Numbered from the stretch's first letter, positions 10,488 through 20,009 are shown. The stretch is 64,000 nucleotides of DNA from an uncultured Dorea sp. (GCA_910578495.1 CAJTRE010000010.1:12981-76980); one strand, 5' to 3'. A program made the numbers and translations. The notes: a model not told the origin generated them from the letters alone.

Positions 10488-10652
10488 TGTAACAGTTCAG
10501 CCATAGTCGGCAAAATAAACGAATCATGCTTGCATGAATGAGTGTATTTTACTGACTATGAGCGGAGCGCCAGATTATGAGCAAAAATAGTTGCACAGCA
10601 ACGAATAGCAAGTTAGTGCGGTTTTGCGAATGGCGCGGACTGAACTGTTACA
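10488..10652 (-). repeat. 165-bp structured repeat element, copy A
   Basis: It is bounded by 12-bp perfect terminal inverted repeats TGTAACAGTTCA and TGAACTGTTACA. Inside are an outer hairpin (CATAGTC...GACTATG), a GTTGC/GCAAC hairpin, and a GCGCCA...TGGCGC pairing. By eye it is about 90% identical to the reverse complement of copy B (42892-43056) and has exactly the same length. No clear target duplication flanks it. No ORF is inside, so it is MITE-like. The strand given is the orientation in which the element's gene-facing end points to the PLP-enzyme gene. Confidence 0.85.
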
Positions 10653-10658
10653 TTTCTG

Positions 10659-10704
10659 GTAACTATATCAGCGTATGGCTTAATAGTTACAATTTGTAAC
10701 AGTT
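10659..10704. repeat. Short palindrome and half terminal repeat beside copy A
   Basis: GTAACTAT (10659-10666) and ATAGTTAC (10683-10690) close a short hairpin whose inner AGC/GCT recalls the ends of the 173-bp element at 56377. It is followed by TGTAACAGTT (10695-10704), matching 10 of 12 bases of the 165-bp element's end. These look like remnants of the same kind of elements. Confidence 0.4.
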
Positions 10705-10719
10705 TTTCTATTTCCGGCA

Positions 10720-10749
10720 TTGCCATTAGTGTTCAAACAATGCTATAAT
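10720..10749 (+). promoter_or_regulatory. Putative promoter of the DUF5717/DUF5716 operon
   Basis: TTGCCA (10720-10725), an 18-base spacer and TATAAT (10744-10749) lie about 50 bases before the probable start codon. Confidence 0.55.
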
Positions 10750-10800
10750 TCATTATAGTATGTTTTCAAAAAAAAGCAACGAAAGATGCAGGTGTCAGTC

Positions 10801-13800
10801 TTGAAAAATAAGATTCAAAAATTCGCCAAAGGAGACTTCAGACTTGTCAGACCGGAAGTAGTATTTGAGGAAACGAATTTGGTGCTGATTATTGGAGAAG
10901 GAGAAGTCTATCGGGGGAGTTTCTTAATAAAAAGCAATAATGACAGTAGGATACGGGGGATTGTGTACCCGTCTTCTTTTCGTATTCATTTTAAAGACCA
11001 GGGATTTGAAGGAAGAAATCCCAGAATAGAGTTTTCCTATGACGGAAGAGGATTAAAACCAGGACACGTAGAAGAAGGAAAATTCACAGTAGTCTGTACG
11101 GGCGGCGAGTATGAATTGTCGTTTACGGCAATCATTGAAAAGCCGTATGTCATGACGACATATGGTAAGGTGCAAAGTACCGATGATTTTAAGAAACTTG
11201 CCATTAAGGATTTTACGGAAGCGGCGAGATTATTCCGCTCCAGAGAATTTTATGATATTTTAAAATATGAAAATGAGAGGATTTTCTATCTTTATGACAA
11301 TATGAGAAAATGGTCCCTTGGGGATCAGGCAATGGAAGAATTCATGGTAGGTATCAAGCAGAAAGAATGTATTTACCTTACGCTCCAGGGGGAGGGTATG
11401 TTGTTTGAGGATGTCCATGAATCTACCAAAGCCATGATTACGCTTATGAAAAACACCTGGGGCTATATGCCGATTCATATTGAGACGGATGGAGATTTTT
11501 TGAAGGCAGTAAAAACAGACATTACAACGGAAGATTTTGTCGGTAACAGCTATGAGGTGGAATATTTGGTCCGCGCGGAATATTTGCACAGTGGACGTAA
11601 CTACGGGGTGATTCGGTTTGTGACTCCTTATGAGACGCTTAGTTATGAAGTGGAAGTGCTGCAGAATCTGCGTTATGACGAGGAACATCATGTACCGGAG
11701 TTTTTATTTGCACAGGCGCTGAAAGAATATGTAGGATATATCGGCGGCAGAATTTCTCTGGAGGACTGGGTGGCGAGCGCCACAGAGAAAATATCTGCAA
11801 TTCGCAAAATTGAGCCGAACAGTGAAATGTATCAGCTTTTGCAGGCACATATTTATCTAATTGGTAAAAAAGCAGAAGACGCAAAATGGATTTTGGAAAA
11901 TTATAATTATAATCGGTTTGCCATCGGCAAAGATCCAATCACGAATTGTTATTATCTGTATCTGACAGCTTTGGTGCGCAATAACAGCAGCCATAAAGAA
12001 CGTGTACTGGATGAAATCGGTAAAACCTATATGAGACGTCAGGACTCTTGGATGCTGCTGAATATGCTTTTGCATCTGGATACTAGATATCGTAACCCAT
12101 ACAAGAAACTGGAAGTTTTGGAACAGCAGTTTGAGTTTGAGTTGTGCAGTGTATTGTTTTATCTGGAAGCATATTTGTGTTATCAGGAGAAGCCGACGCT
12201 TCTTAAAAAGATTGGGAAATTTGAACTGCAGGTGCTTAATTTTGCGGCAAAATACCGTCTGATCACTAAGGAAGTGGCCCTTTATGTCGCTAATTTTGCC
12301 GGCCAGCAGAAGGTATATAATGAGCAATTGTTCCGTATTCTGGAACGGATTTATGCAATTTACAGCGATTCTATGCTGCTGAATACGATCTGTACACTTC
12401 TTATTAAAGGAAATAAAACGCAGAAGAGATATTTCTCATGGTATCAGAAGGCGGTGGAGGCAGAACTTAAAATTGCTCAATTATATGAATATTATATGAT
12501 CACGCTGGATACGGAGAAGTTGAAAGGACCTCTGCCAAGGGCAATCCTTCTTTATTTCCGGCATGGGAATGTGCTGAATTACGAGAAAGCGGCGTACTTG
12601 TATGCGAATATTCTGACCTATGAAGTAGGCGGGGAAGAAATGTATAAGGCTTATGAAGAGCAGATGGCTGCTTTTACTATGGAACAGTTGTTAAAACGGC
12701 ATATTACAGAGCCTTTGCGGGTGCTTTATAAGAAATATTGTAACGAAGAGATGGCGGAGGAATATATGGAAGCAATGCGGGATATTTGCTTCTCTTATTT
12801 AGTATCTACGAAAGTACGTAATATGAACTGCGTGTTAGTGATTGAAAAGGATGGAACAGTTAGTCAGAGAGTTCCTTATCGTGAGGATGAGCAGGCAATT
12901 GTCTATTTGTATGATAAGGAGTCCCGCATTATATGGGAGTCCGTAGAAGGACGTTATTATACAGATTCGATTCCGTATGAGACGAAGCGTTTGTTTTATG
13001 AGCCTCGTTTTCTTGAAATGTGTCAGGAGTATGGGGCGTCTATCGGTAAATGGAAAGAGACGCAGGAAAAAGAAGAACCGACCATTGAAAATCTTCAAAT
13101 AAACGGGATTGAAAGATACAATGAGAAAGATGTGCTAAAACTTTGCGGCAGAAAGATTGATGAGGATAATTATGTGGAGAATGATTTTCTGACATATCTT
13201 TGCTTTGAATTATTTAAGAGGCGGCAGTATGATAAAACCACACTTTTGTATCTGGCGGAGTTTTACTGTGGGGCAACCGCAGATATGAAGAAGTTGTGGA
13301 AGGTTTTGAAAAAGAATGGAATTCCGTCGTATAAGATCAGCGAACGCATTATTACGCAGATGCTATTCTCGGAAGATATGTTTGAAGAAGAAGATATTTT
13401 TAAAGATTACTATCTGTCAGATAATGTTTATTTCCGGTTAAGACAGGCGTATTTGGCGTATGTATCAAGGGCATTTGTTGTCCATGGGCGAGAACTCAAA
13501 AAGAGTGTTTTTGAAATTATTGCTCATGAATGTGAGCAGAAGGAAGATCTGCCGGATATTTGCCGGATTGCGCTGCTTAAATATTATTCCGGTAAGAGAT
13601 ATTCTCCGGATATGGCAGAAGTGCTTCATCAGGTGCTGAGAGAGATGTCTGAAAAGCAGATAGTATTTCCGTTTTATATGAATTATAAAGTGGCTTGGCT
13701 CAGAGAAGCACAGATTTATGACCGCTCCATGATTTCTTATAAGGGAACACCCGGAAGTAAGGTGAAACTGTATTATAAACTGAAACATGGCAGAAAAGAG

Positions 13801-14088
13801 CCTTTGAGCTATCAGTCAGAGAATCTAATACCGGTATATGACAATCTGTACGTAAAACAGTTCATTTTGTACGCAGATGAAGAACTTCAATATTATTTTG
13901 AAGAAACTACCGGAGACAAGGTGTTGACGACAGAGAAGAAGACATTGCGAAGCGAGCATAAAAAGAAAAACGGCAAATACGGAAAAATCAATGCTATGAT
14001 ACGGATGACGCCTGCCAAACGTAAGAAAGCAATGCTTGAGTATGAAGAAGAGCTGATTATGGCAGATCAGATATATAAAGTGTATTAA
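10801..14088 (+). CDS. DUF5717 family giant protein with beta domains and an alpha-solenoid
   Basis: This protein of about 1095 residues has unknown function. I recognise it as the DUF5717 type known from Lachnospiraceae. An N-terminal Ig/BACON-like beta domain (about residues 12-110) is followed by helices. A second beta domain lies at about 215-300 (motif VKTDITTEDFVGN). A long helical-repeat region of TPR/solenoid character runs from about 310 to 960, and a C-terminal beta domain ends the protein. No signal peptide or membrane helix is evident, so it is probably cytoplasmic. The TTG at 10801 follows AGGTG by 6 bases and gives MKNKIQKFAKGDF. An in-frame ATG at 10786 lacks a good ribosome site. 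It heads a three-gene operon with an Hsp70-like protein and a TPR protein, which suggests a multiprotein complex. Confidence 0.82.
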   Translation: MKNKIQKFAKGDFRLVRPEVVFEETNLVLIIGEGEVYRGSFLIKSNNDSRIRGIVYPSSFRIHFKDQGFEGRNPRIEFSYDGRGLKPGHVEEGKFTVVCTGGEYELSFTAIIEKPYVMTTYGKVQSTDDFKKLAIKDFTEAARLFRSREFYDILKYENERIFYLYDNMRKWSLGDQAMEEFMVGIKQKECIYLTLQGEGMLFEDVHESTKAMITLMKNTWGYMPIHIETDGDFLKAVKTDITTEDFVGNSYEVEYLVRAEYLHSGRNYGVIRFVTPYETLSYEVEVLQNLRYDEEHHVPEFLFAQALKEYVGYIGGRISLEDWVASATEKISAIRKIEPNSEMYQLLQAHIYLIGKKAEDAKWILENYNYNRFAIGKDPITNCYYLYLTALVRNNSSHKERVLDEIGKTYMRRQDSWMLLNMLLHLDTRYRNPYKKLEVLEQQFEFELCSVLFYLEAYLCYQEKPTLLKKIGKFELQVLNFAAKYRLITKEVALYVANFAGQQKVYNEQLFRILERIYAIYSDSMLLNTICTLLIKGNKTQKRYFSWYQKAVEAELKIAQLYEYYMITLDTEKLKGPLPRAILLYFRHGNVLNYEKAAYLYANILTYEVGGEEMYKAYEEQMAAFTMEQLLKRHITEPLRVLYKKYCNEEMAEEYMEAMRDICFSYLVSTKVRNMNCVLVIEKDGTVSQRVPYREDEQAIVYLYDKESRIIWESVEGRYYTDSIPYETKRLFYEPRFLEMCQEYGASIGKWKETQEKEEPTIENLQINGIERYNEKDVLKLCGRKIDEDNYVENDFLTYLCFELFKRRQYDKTTLLYLAEFYCGATADMKKLWKVLKKNGIPSYKISERIITQMLFSEDMFEEEDIFKDYYLSDNVYFRLRQAYLAYVSRAFVVHGRELKKSVFEIIAHECEQKEDLPDICRIALLKYYSGKRYSPDMAEVLHQVLREMSEKQIVFPFYMNYKVAWLREAQIYDRSMISYKGTPGSKVKLYYKLKHGRKEPLSYQSENLIPVYDNLYVKQFILYADEELQYYFEETTGDKVLTTEKKTLRSEHKKKNGKYGKINAMIRMTPAKRKKAMLEYEEELIMADQIYKVY

Positions 14089-14112
14089 AGCGTTGGGAGA
14101 GGAAGAGGAGTA

Positions 14113-15390
14113 ATGATAAGAGACGGTATTTTAGGCTATGATATAAATGAAAAAAACTGTCAGATTAGTTATTATAATGAAAACAAAGACGAGCCGGAGA
14201 CGCTTGAAGCTTCGGTGGACCGTTATCAGATTCCTCTTATGCTAGGGTATCTTAAAGAACGATGGGTATATGGAAAAGAGGCGAAATATCTGCAGGAAAT
14301 GAAACCTTCACTGGTAGTCCCGGATTTGTTCGAGAAAGCAAAACGGCGTGAAAAGGTACGTGTAGGAGCGAAAGCGTATGATGCTGTATGGCTTCTTGCT
14401 AAGTTTGTAAGCCTTACGCTGGAAGAATTTGCGGATATCCGTTTTATTACATTTTCTGTCCCGTACACGAATGTGGATATGTCTAAGCTTCTGAAAGGAA
14501 TTGGGCGGCAATTGGGTGTGGCGAAAGAGAATATTGTGGTGCAGGATTATAAAGAGAGCTTCTGTCAATATATGTTCTATCAGCCCAAGGAGTTGTGGCA
14601 ATATGAATCGGCATTGTTTTTCTGTGACGGTCAGGTGATAAAGGCGTATATGCTGCGCAAACTGAATACAGCGGCGGGACAGGAGACATTCGTGACGGTG
14701 GATGAAGTGGCGAGCGCGGCAATTGCGGAATATGAAGCAATGGCTCCTATCATGAATGAGGAAAAGGCGAAAAGTGCGGATGAGAGATTCCAGTCGTTTA
14801 TACAGAGTATATTTGAGAAAAAGGTAGTTTCTTCTGTGTATTTAACCGGAGAGGGATTTGAGAATGAGTGGTATCCCAATTCCCTCAAGATGTTGTGTAA
14901 CGGAAGAAGGGCTTTTCAGGGGAATAGTTTGTACAGCCAAGGAGCATGTTACACTTCTATGAGGAAATGTAACGGCTATGAGGAGCGCCCCATTTATTTG
15001 GATGAAACCCGGATGATGGAACAGATCACACTTAGGATGCGGGTGAATGGAAAGGAAGGCTGGTATCCGATTGTATCCTGGGGAACTCATTGGTATGAGG
15101 GAGACGGACAGTGGGAAGTGATATTAGAGGATACGTCTGACATAGAAGTTCATGTGGAAACGTTGACCGGAGACGAGATTCAAGTGGAGAAGATCTCTTT
15201 GGAGGGACTTACGCCAAGAAAAGACTATTCGCTTCGTCTTTCGATTGAAGTGTTTTTCATGAATGAGAGAACATGTAAGATGGTTCTGAAAGATGTGGGG
15301 TTCGGTGACTTTTTTGCACCTACGGATTTCCGAGTAGAAAAGATCATACATTTAGGAGGAAGCAATGGGCAGTTTAATTCTATGTCATAA
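14113..15390 (+). CDS. DUF5716 family Hsp70/actin-like protein
   Basis: This 425-residue partner of the preceding giant protein is a member of what I recognise as DUF5716. The pattern fits a degenerate actin/Hsp70 ATPase fold: an N-terminal phosphate-1-like strand (ILGYDINEKN, compare GIDLGTT in Hsp70), a middle segment (FITFSVPYTN) like the ITVPA strand, an adenosine-like motif VYLTGEGF near residue 241, and a following GNSLYSQGAC that resembles AVAxGAA. A C-terminal beta region of about 120 residues follows, in the place of a substrate-binding domain. The start has GAGGAAGAGGAG at ideal spacing. The nucleotide-binding assignment is an inference from these motifs. The actual substrate is unknown. 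Confidence 0.8.
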   Translation: MIRDGILGYDINEKNCQISYYNENKDEPETLEASVDRYQIPLMLGYLKERWVYGKEAKYLQEMKPSLVVPDLFEKAKRREKVRVGAKAYDAVWLLAKFVSLTLEEFADIRFITFSVPYTNVDMSKLLKGIGRQLGVAKENIVVQDYKESFCQYMFYQPKELWQYESALFFCDGQVIKAYMLRKLNTAAGQETFVTVDEVASAAIAEYEAMAPIMNEEKAKSADERFQSFIQSIFEKKVVSSVYLTGEGFENEWYPNSLKMLCNGRRAFQGNSLYSQGACYTSMRKCNGYEERPIYLDETRMMEQITLRMRVNGKEGWYPIVSWGTHWYEGDGQWEVILEDTSDIEVHVETLTGDEIQVEKISLEGLTPRKDYSLRLSIEVFFMNERTCKMVLKDVGFGDFFAPTDFRVEKIIHLGGSNGQFNSMS

Positions 15391-16135
15391 AAAACGCGCC
15401 AGACAGCCCTATGTGATCACAAGGGTTCGGATGAAAGTATATACCATTGAAGAATTGTGTTACTATGTATGTAATAATTTATACCTGATTGATTATACGT
15501 TTATGAACCATTCCCTTTGCGAGTGGCTGACAGAGGAGCTGGAACTGACGAAACTGGCGGCTATTTTGAGGAATGCGCTGGCGAGAAACTGTTCTGTGGA
15601 ACAGTTTATTCTTGCGCTTTTACAAGGTTCGGATATCTATGGACTTTCTGAGATCTACAAAATACAGGGAATGTTAGAAAAACTTCAAAATCAGAAGGAT
15701 GTCATGCGTCTCAAATATAAGGGAGACTGTCTTTTGAAACGGAAAGAATATGCTTCGGCTGTCCTTGTGTATCAGTCTATCGTCAGCGCAGATCGGGATC
15801 ATACGGTGACCAAAGAATTCTATGGAAAAATCTATGGATGTCTGGGAACGGCATATGGGAATATGTTTTTGTATGAAGAGGCGGCGGCGGCATATAAGGA
15901 AGGCTGGAAGCTTTGCGAGAATCGGGATATGATGAGAGCTTATATGTACTGTTGTTATCGTTATATGCCGGAGGCAGATTATGTAAAGATGTTATCGGGA
16001 AATCCTCTGTATCTGAGTACCGACGCGCAGTTGAAAGAAGAACTCAGACAGGCGCAGAGTAAGGTCAATATGGATGTGGAGGACACGAAGCTGGAAAGCT
16101 GGAAAAAAGAATATCGCAGGATTGACAATATGTAA
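15365..16135 (+). CDS. TPR-like helical protein, third gene of the DUF5717/DUF5716 operon
   Basis: This 256-residue soluble helical protein has unknown function. The start at 15365 has a perfect AGGAGG 5 bases upstream and overlaps the end of the previous gene by 26 bases in another frame, implying translational coupling. The N terminus (MGSLILCHKKRAR) is followed by MKVYTIEELCYYV and helical repeats. The segment of about residues 160-200 has TPR character (LGTAYGNMFLYEEAAAAYKEGWKLC). It probably scaffolds or binds the two upstream proteins. A promoter for the next transport operon lies inside its last codons. Confidence 0.78.
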   Translation: MGSLILCHKKRARQPYVITRVRMKVYTIEELCYYVCNNLYLIDYTFMNHSLCEWLTEELELTKLAAILRNALARNCSVEQFILALLQGSDIYGLSEIYKIQGMLEKLQNQKDVMRLKYKGDCLLKRKEYASAVLVYQSIVSADRDHTVTKEFYGKIYGCLGTAYGNMFLYEEAAAAYKEGWKLCENRDMMRAYMYCCYRYMPEADYVKMLSGNPLYLSTDAQLKEELRQAQSKVNMDVEDTKLESWKKEYRRIDNM

Positions 16136-16150
16136 AAGGTGTGTTATTAT
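16122..16150 (+). promoter_or_regulatory. Promoter of the amino-acid ABC transporter operon
   Basis: Consensus TTGACA (16122-16127), a 17-base spacer and TATTAT (16145-16150) overlap the 3' end of the preceding gene, 90 bases before the binding-protein start. The leader carries three GGTAAAG repeats of unknown meaning. Confidence 0.7.
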
Positions 16151-16239
16151 AACAGGGAAATTTAGCGTGGTAAAGTAATCAATTGGTAAAGTGGTAAAGC
16201 GCTGATTGGTGAATGATTCATATGAGGAGGAAGAATACT

Positions 16240-17067
16240 ATGAAGAAGAGACTAGCGTTACTGCTTACAACTGCCCTTATGGTAACAGCCGTTCTTTCCG
16301 GCTGCACAAGCAAAGGAGAGAGCGCAAAAGGTGAAAAGAAAGAGGTTAAAGAATATACGGAGAAAAAATCCGGAGATACTTTTACGGTTGGATTTGATCA
16401 GGATTTTCCGCCTATGGGATTTGTTGGAGATGACGGCGAATATACGGGATTCGATCTGGAACTTGCAGAAGAAGTGTGTAAGAGACTGAAGCTTGAATTT
16501 GTGCCAAAGCCGATCGCATGGGAGGCAAAAAATGCAGAACTTGCTTCCGGCGGTATTGACTGTATCTGGAATGGTTTTACGATGAATGGAAGGGAAGACG
16601 AGTATACATGGTCAGAACCGTATCTGAATAACAAGCAGGTATTTGTAGTGAGAGCGGACGCAGGAATAGAGTCGGAGAAAGATTTGGAAGGAAAGGTTGT
16701 GGATGTCCAGACGGAGTCTTCCGCGCAGGCGGCTCTTAACGATCAGGCTAAGCTTTCGGGAACATTTGGCAATCTGGAGGTTGTGCCGGATTATAACACC
16801 GGATTTATGAATCTGGAGTCTGGAGCGGCAGACGCTGTGGCGATGGATATTGTTGTGGCTTCCTATCAGATTGGCAAAAGAAAAGCAGATTTTAAGATTC
16901 TGGATAAAGAGATTGCAGCAGAAGAGTATGGGATTGGATTTGCGAAAGGCAACGAGGCAGTCCGCGACCAGGTGCAGAACACATTGGAGGAGATGGCGGC
17001 AGACGGAACACTTGCTAAGATTTCAACCAAATGGTTTGACGAAGATATTACAATAATCGGCAAATAA
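16240..17067 (+). CDS. Polar amino-acid ABC transporter substrate-binding lipoprotein
   Basis: This 275-residue extracellular lipoprotein delivers an amino acid to the permease encoded next. A lipoprotein signal ends at VLSGC with the lipid-carrying Cys22. The mature part is a family 3 solute-binding protein, with the opening strand VGFDQDFPPMGF, then YTGFDLELAEEV, and ELASGGIDCIWNGFTM with the typical ligand-site residues. The ATG at 16240 follows GAGGAGGAAG. The hairpin after it probably raises its expression over the permease and ATPase genes. The ligand may be glutamine, cystine or another polar amino acid and cannot be told from sequence. Confidence 0.9.
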   Translation: MKKRLALLLTTALMVTAVLSGCTSKGESAKGEKKEVKEYTEKKSGDTFTVGFDQDFPPMGFVGDDGEYTGFDLELAEEVCKRLKLEFVPKPIAWEAKNAELASGGIDCIWNGFTMNGREDEYTWSEPYLNNKQVFVVRADAGIESEKDLEGKVVDVQTESSAQAALNDQAKLSGTFGNLEVVPDYNTGFMNLESGAADAVAMDIVVASYQIGKRKADFKILDKEIAAEEYGIGFAKGNEAVRDQVQNTLEEMAADGTLAKISTKWFDEDITIIGK

Positions 17068-17077
17068 AACGGGAAAA

Positions 17078-17106
17078 GGGCTGTCTGTTTCAGACGGCCT
17101 GTTTTT
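17078..17106 (+). terminator. Intra-operon hairpin after the binding-protein gene
   Basis: Nine-base arms (17079-17087 and 17091-17099) with a TTT loop are followed by TGTTTTT. It lies between the binding protein and permease genes, a common place for partial termination or mRNA stabilisation. Confidence 0.65.
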
Positions 17107-17125
17107 CTTCGGAGAGGAGATACGT

Positions 17126-17776
17126 ATGGCAATTGAGATTATGTTAAGTAAACTGGGGGAAGGCGCGGTAACGTCGTTGGTTATATTTGTGCTGACGCTT
17201 GTTTTTTCCCTTCCGCTTGGGCTTTTTGTGTCCTTTGGACGTATGGCGAAAAATCCGGTAATCCAAAATATTGTGAAAATCTACATATCTATTATGCGGG
17301 GGACGCCTCTTATGCTTCAGCTTATGGTGATCAATTTTGGGCCATATTATATTCTGGGCTTACAGAATACACCGGATTGGAAGAATACGGCTGTAGCAAT
17401 CGGATTTATTTTGAATTATGCGGCTTATTTTGCTGAAATTTATCGCGGAGGTATTGAGGCTATGCCGAACGGTCAGTATGAGGCGGCACAGATCCTCGGG
17501 TACAGTAAGGGGCAGACATTTCTACGCATTATCCTGCCACAGGTGATCAAGACCATTCTGCCATCTGTTACCAATGAACTAATCACGCTTGTTAAGGATA
17601 CATCTCTTGCATTTACCATCGGCATTATGGAGATGTTTACGGTTGCCAAGGCGCTTGCATCTTCTCAGGTCAGCATGCTGCCGTTTGTATTTGCAGGAAT
17701 CTTTTATTATATCTTTAATTTTATTGTAGCGTTTGTGATGGAACGCATGGAAAAGAAGATGAATTATTATCGCTAG
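17126..17776 (+). CDS. Amino-acid ABC transporter permease
   Basis: This 216-residue inner-membrane subunit belongs to the HisM/GlnP family. About five hydrophobic helices are visible. The conserved RGTPLMLQL near residue 61 and the cytoplasmic EAA loop ([21 protein letters not shown] near 120-140) contact the ATPase. The ribosome site is GAGAGGAG. It is followed 11 bases later by the ATPase gene. It probably forms a homodimer, since only one permease is encoded. Confidence 0.92.
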   Translation: MAIEIMLSKLGEGAVTSLVIFVLTLVFSLPLGLFVSFGRMAKNPVIQNIVKIYISIMRGTPLMLQLMVINFGPYYILGLQNTPDWKNTAVAIGFILNYAAYFAEIYRGGIEAMPNGQYEAAQILGYSKGQTFLRIILPQVIKTILPSVTNELITLVKDTSLAFTIGIMEMFTVAKALASSQVSMLPFVFAGIFYYIFNFIVAFVMERMEKKMNYYR

Positions 17777-17787
17777 GAGGGAATGTC

Positions 17788-18474
17788 ATGAGTTTATTAG
17801 AGATGAAACATATTAAGAAAAGTTTTGGCAATGTGGAAGTCTTAAAGGACATTTCTTTAAATGTGGAACGAGGAGAAGTGCTTGGGATTATAGGACCGTC
17901 CGGTTCGGGAAAGTCTACGCTTCTTCGGTGCGCAACCAGACTTGAGACGCAGGACGCAGGGGAGGTCAGGTATGACGGTACTTTTGGACTAGTGTTTCAG
18001 AATTTCAATCTGTTTCCGCATTTTTCTGTTTGGAAGAATATTACGGACGCTCCTCTTAGAGTGCAGAAAAGAAAGAAAGACGAAGTGTACAAAGAAGCCA
18101 GAGAACTTCTGAAAAAGATGGGGCTTGAGGATAAGGAGAATGCTTATCCGTTTCAATTGTCAGGAGGGCAGCAGCAGAGAGTTTCGATTGCCAGGGCGCT
18201 TGCTATGAAACCGGATATCCTGTTCTTTGACGAGCCTACCTCTGCCCTTGATCCGGAGCTTACCGGAGAGATTTTAAAGGTTATCAAAGACTTGGCGGCA
18301 GAACACATGACGATGGTGATTGTGACGCACGAGATGGATTTTGCGAAGAATGTATCAGATCAGATTATCTTTATGGATGGCGGTGTGATTGCAGAGCAGG
18401 GAACACCGGAAGAAGTTTTTCATTCGGAGAATGAGAGAATGAAAGAGTTTCTTGGAAAACTGGCGAGTGAATAA
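17788..18474 (+). CDS. Amino-acid ABC transporter ATP-binding protein
   Basis: This 228-residue GlnQ/HisP-type ATPase powers the preceding permease. Walker A is GPSGSGKST (near residue 36), the Q-loop is [12 protein letters not shown], the signature is [10 protein letters not shown] and Walker B is [13 protein letters not shown]. The C terminus is normal. It is slightly shorter than the usual 240 residues because the segment between Walker A and the Q-loop is compact ([10 protein letters not shown]), which loses the usual insertion found before the Q-loop. Confidence 0.93.
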   Translation: MSLLEMKHIKKSFGNVEVLKDISLNVERGEVLGIIGPSGSGKSTLLRCATRLETQDAGEVRYDGTFGLVFQNFNLFPHFSVWKNITDAPLRVQKRKKDEVYKEARELLKKMGLEDKENAYPFQLSGGQQQRVSIARALAMKPDILFFDEPTSALDPELTGEILKVIKDLAAEHMTMVIVTHEMDFAKNVSDQIIFMDGGVIAEQGTPEEVFHSENERMKEFLGKLASE

Positions 18475-18503
18475 TTGATTTTGCGGATGTATTATATTAT
18501 ACT
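18475..18503 (+). promoter_or_regulatory. Putative purB promoter
   Basis: TTGATT (18475-18480), a 17-base spacer and TATACT (18498-18503) lie 48 bases before the purB start. Confidence 0.5.
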
Positions 18504-18550
18504 TAAAGTGTTGACAATATTATGAATACGTGGAAGATAGGAGAATTATT

Positions 18551-19984
18551 ATGATAAGCGACAGATACCAAAGCCCGCTTTCAGAGCGCTATGCAAGTAA
18601 AGAAATGCAGTATATCTTTTCTCCGGACAAGAAATTTAAAACATGGAGAAAATTGTGGATTGCTCTTGCAGAGACGGAAAAAGAACTGGGACTTCCGATT
18701 ACGCAGGAGCAGATTGATGAATTAAAAGAACACGCAGACGAGATTAATTATGACGTGGCAAAAGAGAGGGAGAAGATTGTGCGCCATGATGTTATGTCTC
18801 ATGTGTATGCATATGGACAGCAGTGCCCGAAGGCAAAAGGAATTATCCATCTGGGGGCGACGTCTTGTTATGTAGGTGATAATACAGATATAATCCAGAT
18901 GTCAGAGGCGCTTGAACTTGTACAGAAGAAACTGGTCAATGTAATTGCCGAACTTGCGAAGTTTGCAGACGAGCATAAAGCGCTTCCAACGCTTGCGTTC
19001 ACACATTTTCAGCCGGCACAGCCTACAACTGTAGGAAAGCGTGCAACGCTCTGGATGCAGGAATTTATGATGGACTTAGAAGATCTTCAATATGTAAAGG
19101 GAAGTTTGAAACTTCTTGGCTCAAAAGGGACGACAGGAACACAGGCAAGTTTTCTGGAACTTTTTGATGGAGATCAGGAGAAGATTGATAAGATTGATTC
19201 GATGATCGCCCGGAAGATGGGATTCAAAGCGTGCTATCCGGTATCCGGACAGACGTATTCCCGCAAGGTGGATACAAGAGTGCTGAACGTGCTTGCCGGA
19301 ATTGCGGCGAGTGCACATAAGTTTTCCAATGATATCCGCCTGCTGCAGCATTTGAAGGAGGTAGAAGAACCATTTGAGAAAACGCAGATTGGCTCTTCTG
19401 CTATGGCTTATAAGAGAAACCCAATGAGAAGTGAGCGGATTGCCTCGCTTTCCAGATATGTGATGATCGATGCGCTGAATCCGGCGATAACATCTGCCGC
19501 CCAGTGGTTTGAGAGAACGTTGGATGATTCTGCGAATAAGCGTCTCAGCGTACCGGAAGGCTTTTTGGCAATTGACGGAATCTTAGATCTGTGTCTCAAT
19601 GTGGTGGACGGACTTGTCGTATATCCGAAAGTTATTGAGAAACGCCTGATGTCAGAACTTCCGTTCATGGCGACAGAGAATATTATGATGGACGCTGTAA
19701 AAGCAGGAGGCGACAGACAGGAACTTCATGAGAGAATCCGTGAACTTTCTATGGAGGCAGGACGTAATGTGAAAGAGAAGGGAATGGATAATAACCTTCT
19801 GGAACTCATTGCGGCAGACTCTGCGTTTGGACTCAGCCTTGAGGAACTCAAGAAAACGATGGAGCCATCTAAGTATGTAGGACGTGCTCCGATTCAGGTG
19901 GAGACTTATCTGAAAGAAATGATTTATCCGCTTCTTAAGGAGAACGAAGATATTTTGGGCGTAAAAGCAGAGATCAACGTATAG
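18551..19984 (+). CDS. purB: Adenylosuccinate lyase
   Basis: This enzyme cleaves SAICAR and adenylosuccinate, releasing fumarate, in purine synthesis. The 477-residue length fits the long PurB class. The fumarase/aspartase superfamily signature SSAMAYKRNPMRSERI holds the flexible catalytic loop, with the general-acid/base histidines in HLGATS and AFTHFQPAQPTT. The ATG at 18551 follows TAGGAG at 9 bases. The frame extends upstream to 18530 without a ribosome site. It is not clustered with other pur genes here, although purL lies 17 kb upstream. Confidence 0.95.
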   Translation: MISDRYQSPLSERYASKEMQYIFSPDKKFKTWRKLWIALAETEKELGLPITQEQIDELKEHADEINYDVAKEREKIVRHDVMSHVYAYGQQCPKAKGIIHLGATSCYVGDNTDIIQMSEALELVQKKLVNVIAELAKFADEHKALPTLAFTHFQPAQPTTVGKRATLWMQEFMMDLEDLQYVKGSLKLLGSKGTTGTQASFLELFDGDQEKIDKIDSMIARKMGFKACYPVSGQTYSRKVDTRVLNVLAGIAASAHKFSNDIRLLQHLKEVEEPFEKTQIGSSAMAYKRNPMRSERIASLSRYVMIDALNPAITSAAQWFERTLDDSANKRLSVPEGFLAIDGILDLCLNVVDGLVVYPKVIEKRLMSELPFMATENIMMDAVKAGGDRQELHERIRELSMEAGRNVKEKGMDNNLLELIAADSAFGLSLEELKKTMEPSKYVGRAPIQVETYLKEMIYPLLKENEDILGVKAEINV

Positions 19985-20009
19985 CATAATATAAGAAGGA
20001 GATGATTTT

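Noticed and set aside
16160..16200. Three GGTAAAG repeats in the leader of the amino-acid transporter operon
   Set aside because: They are too short and too few to call a regulatory repeat, and no T-box or riboswitch core is visible.
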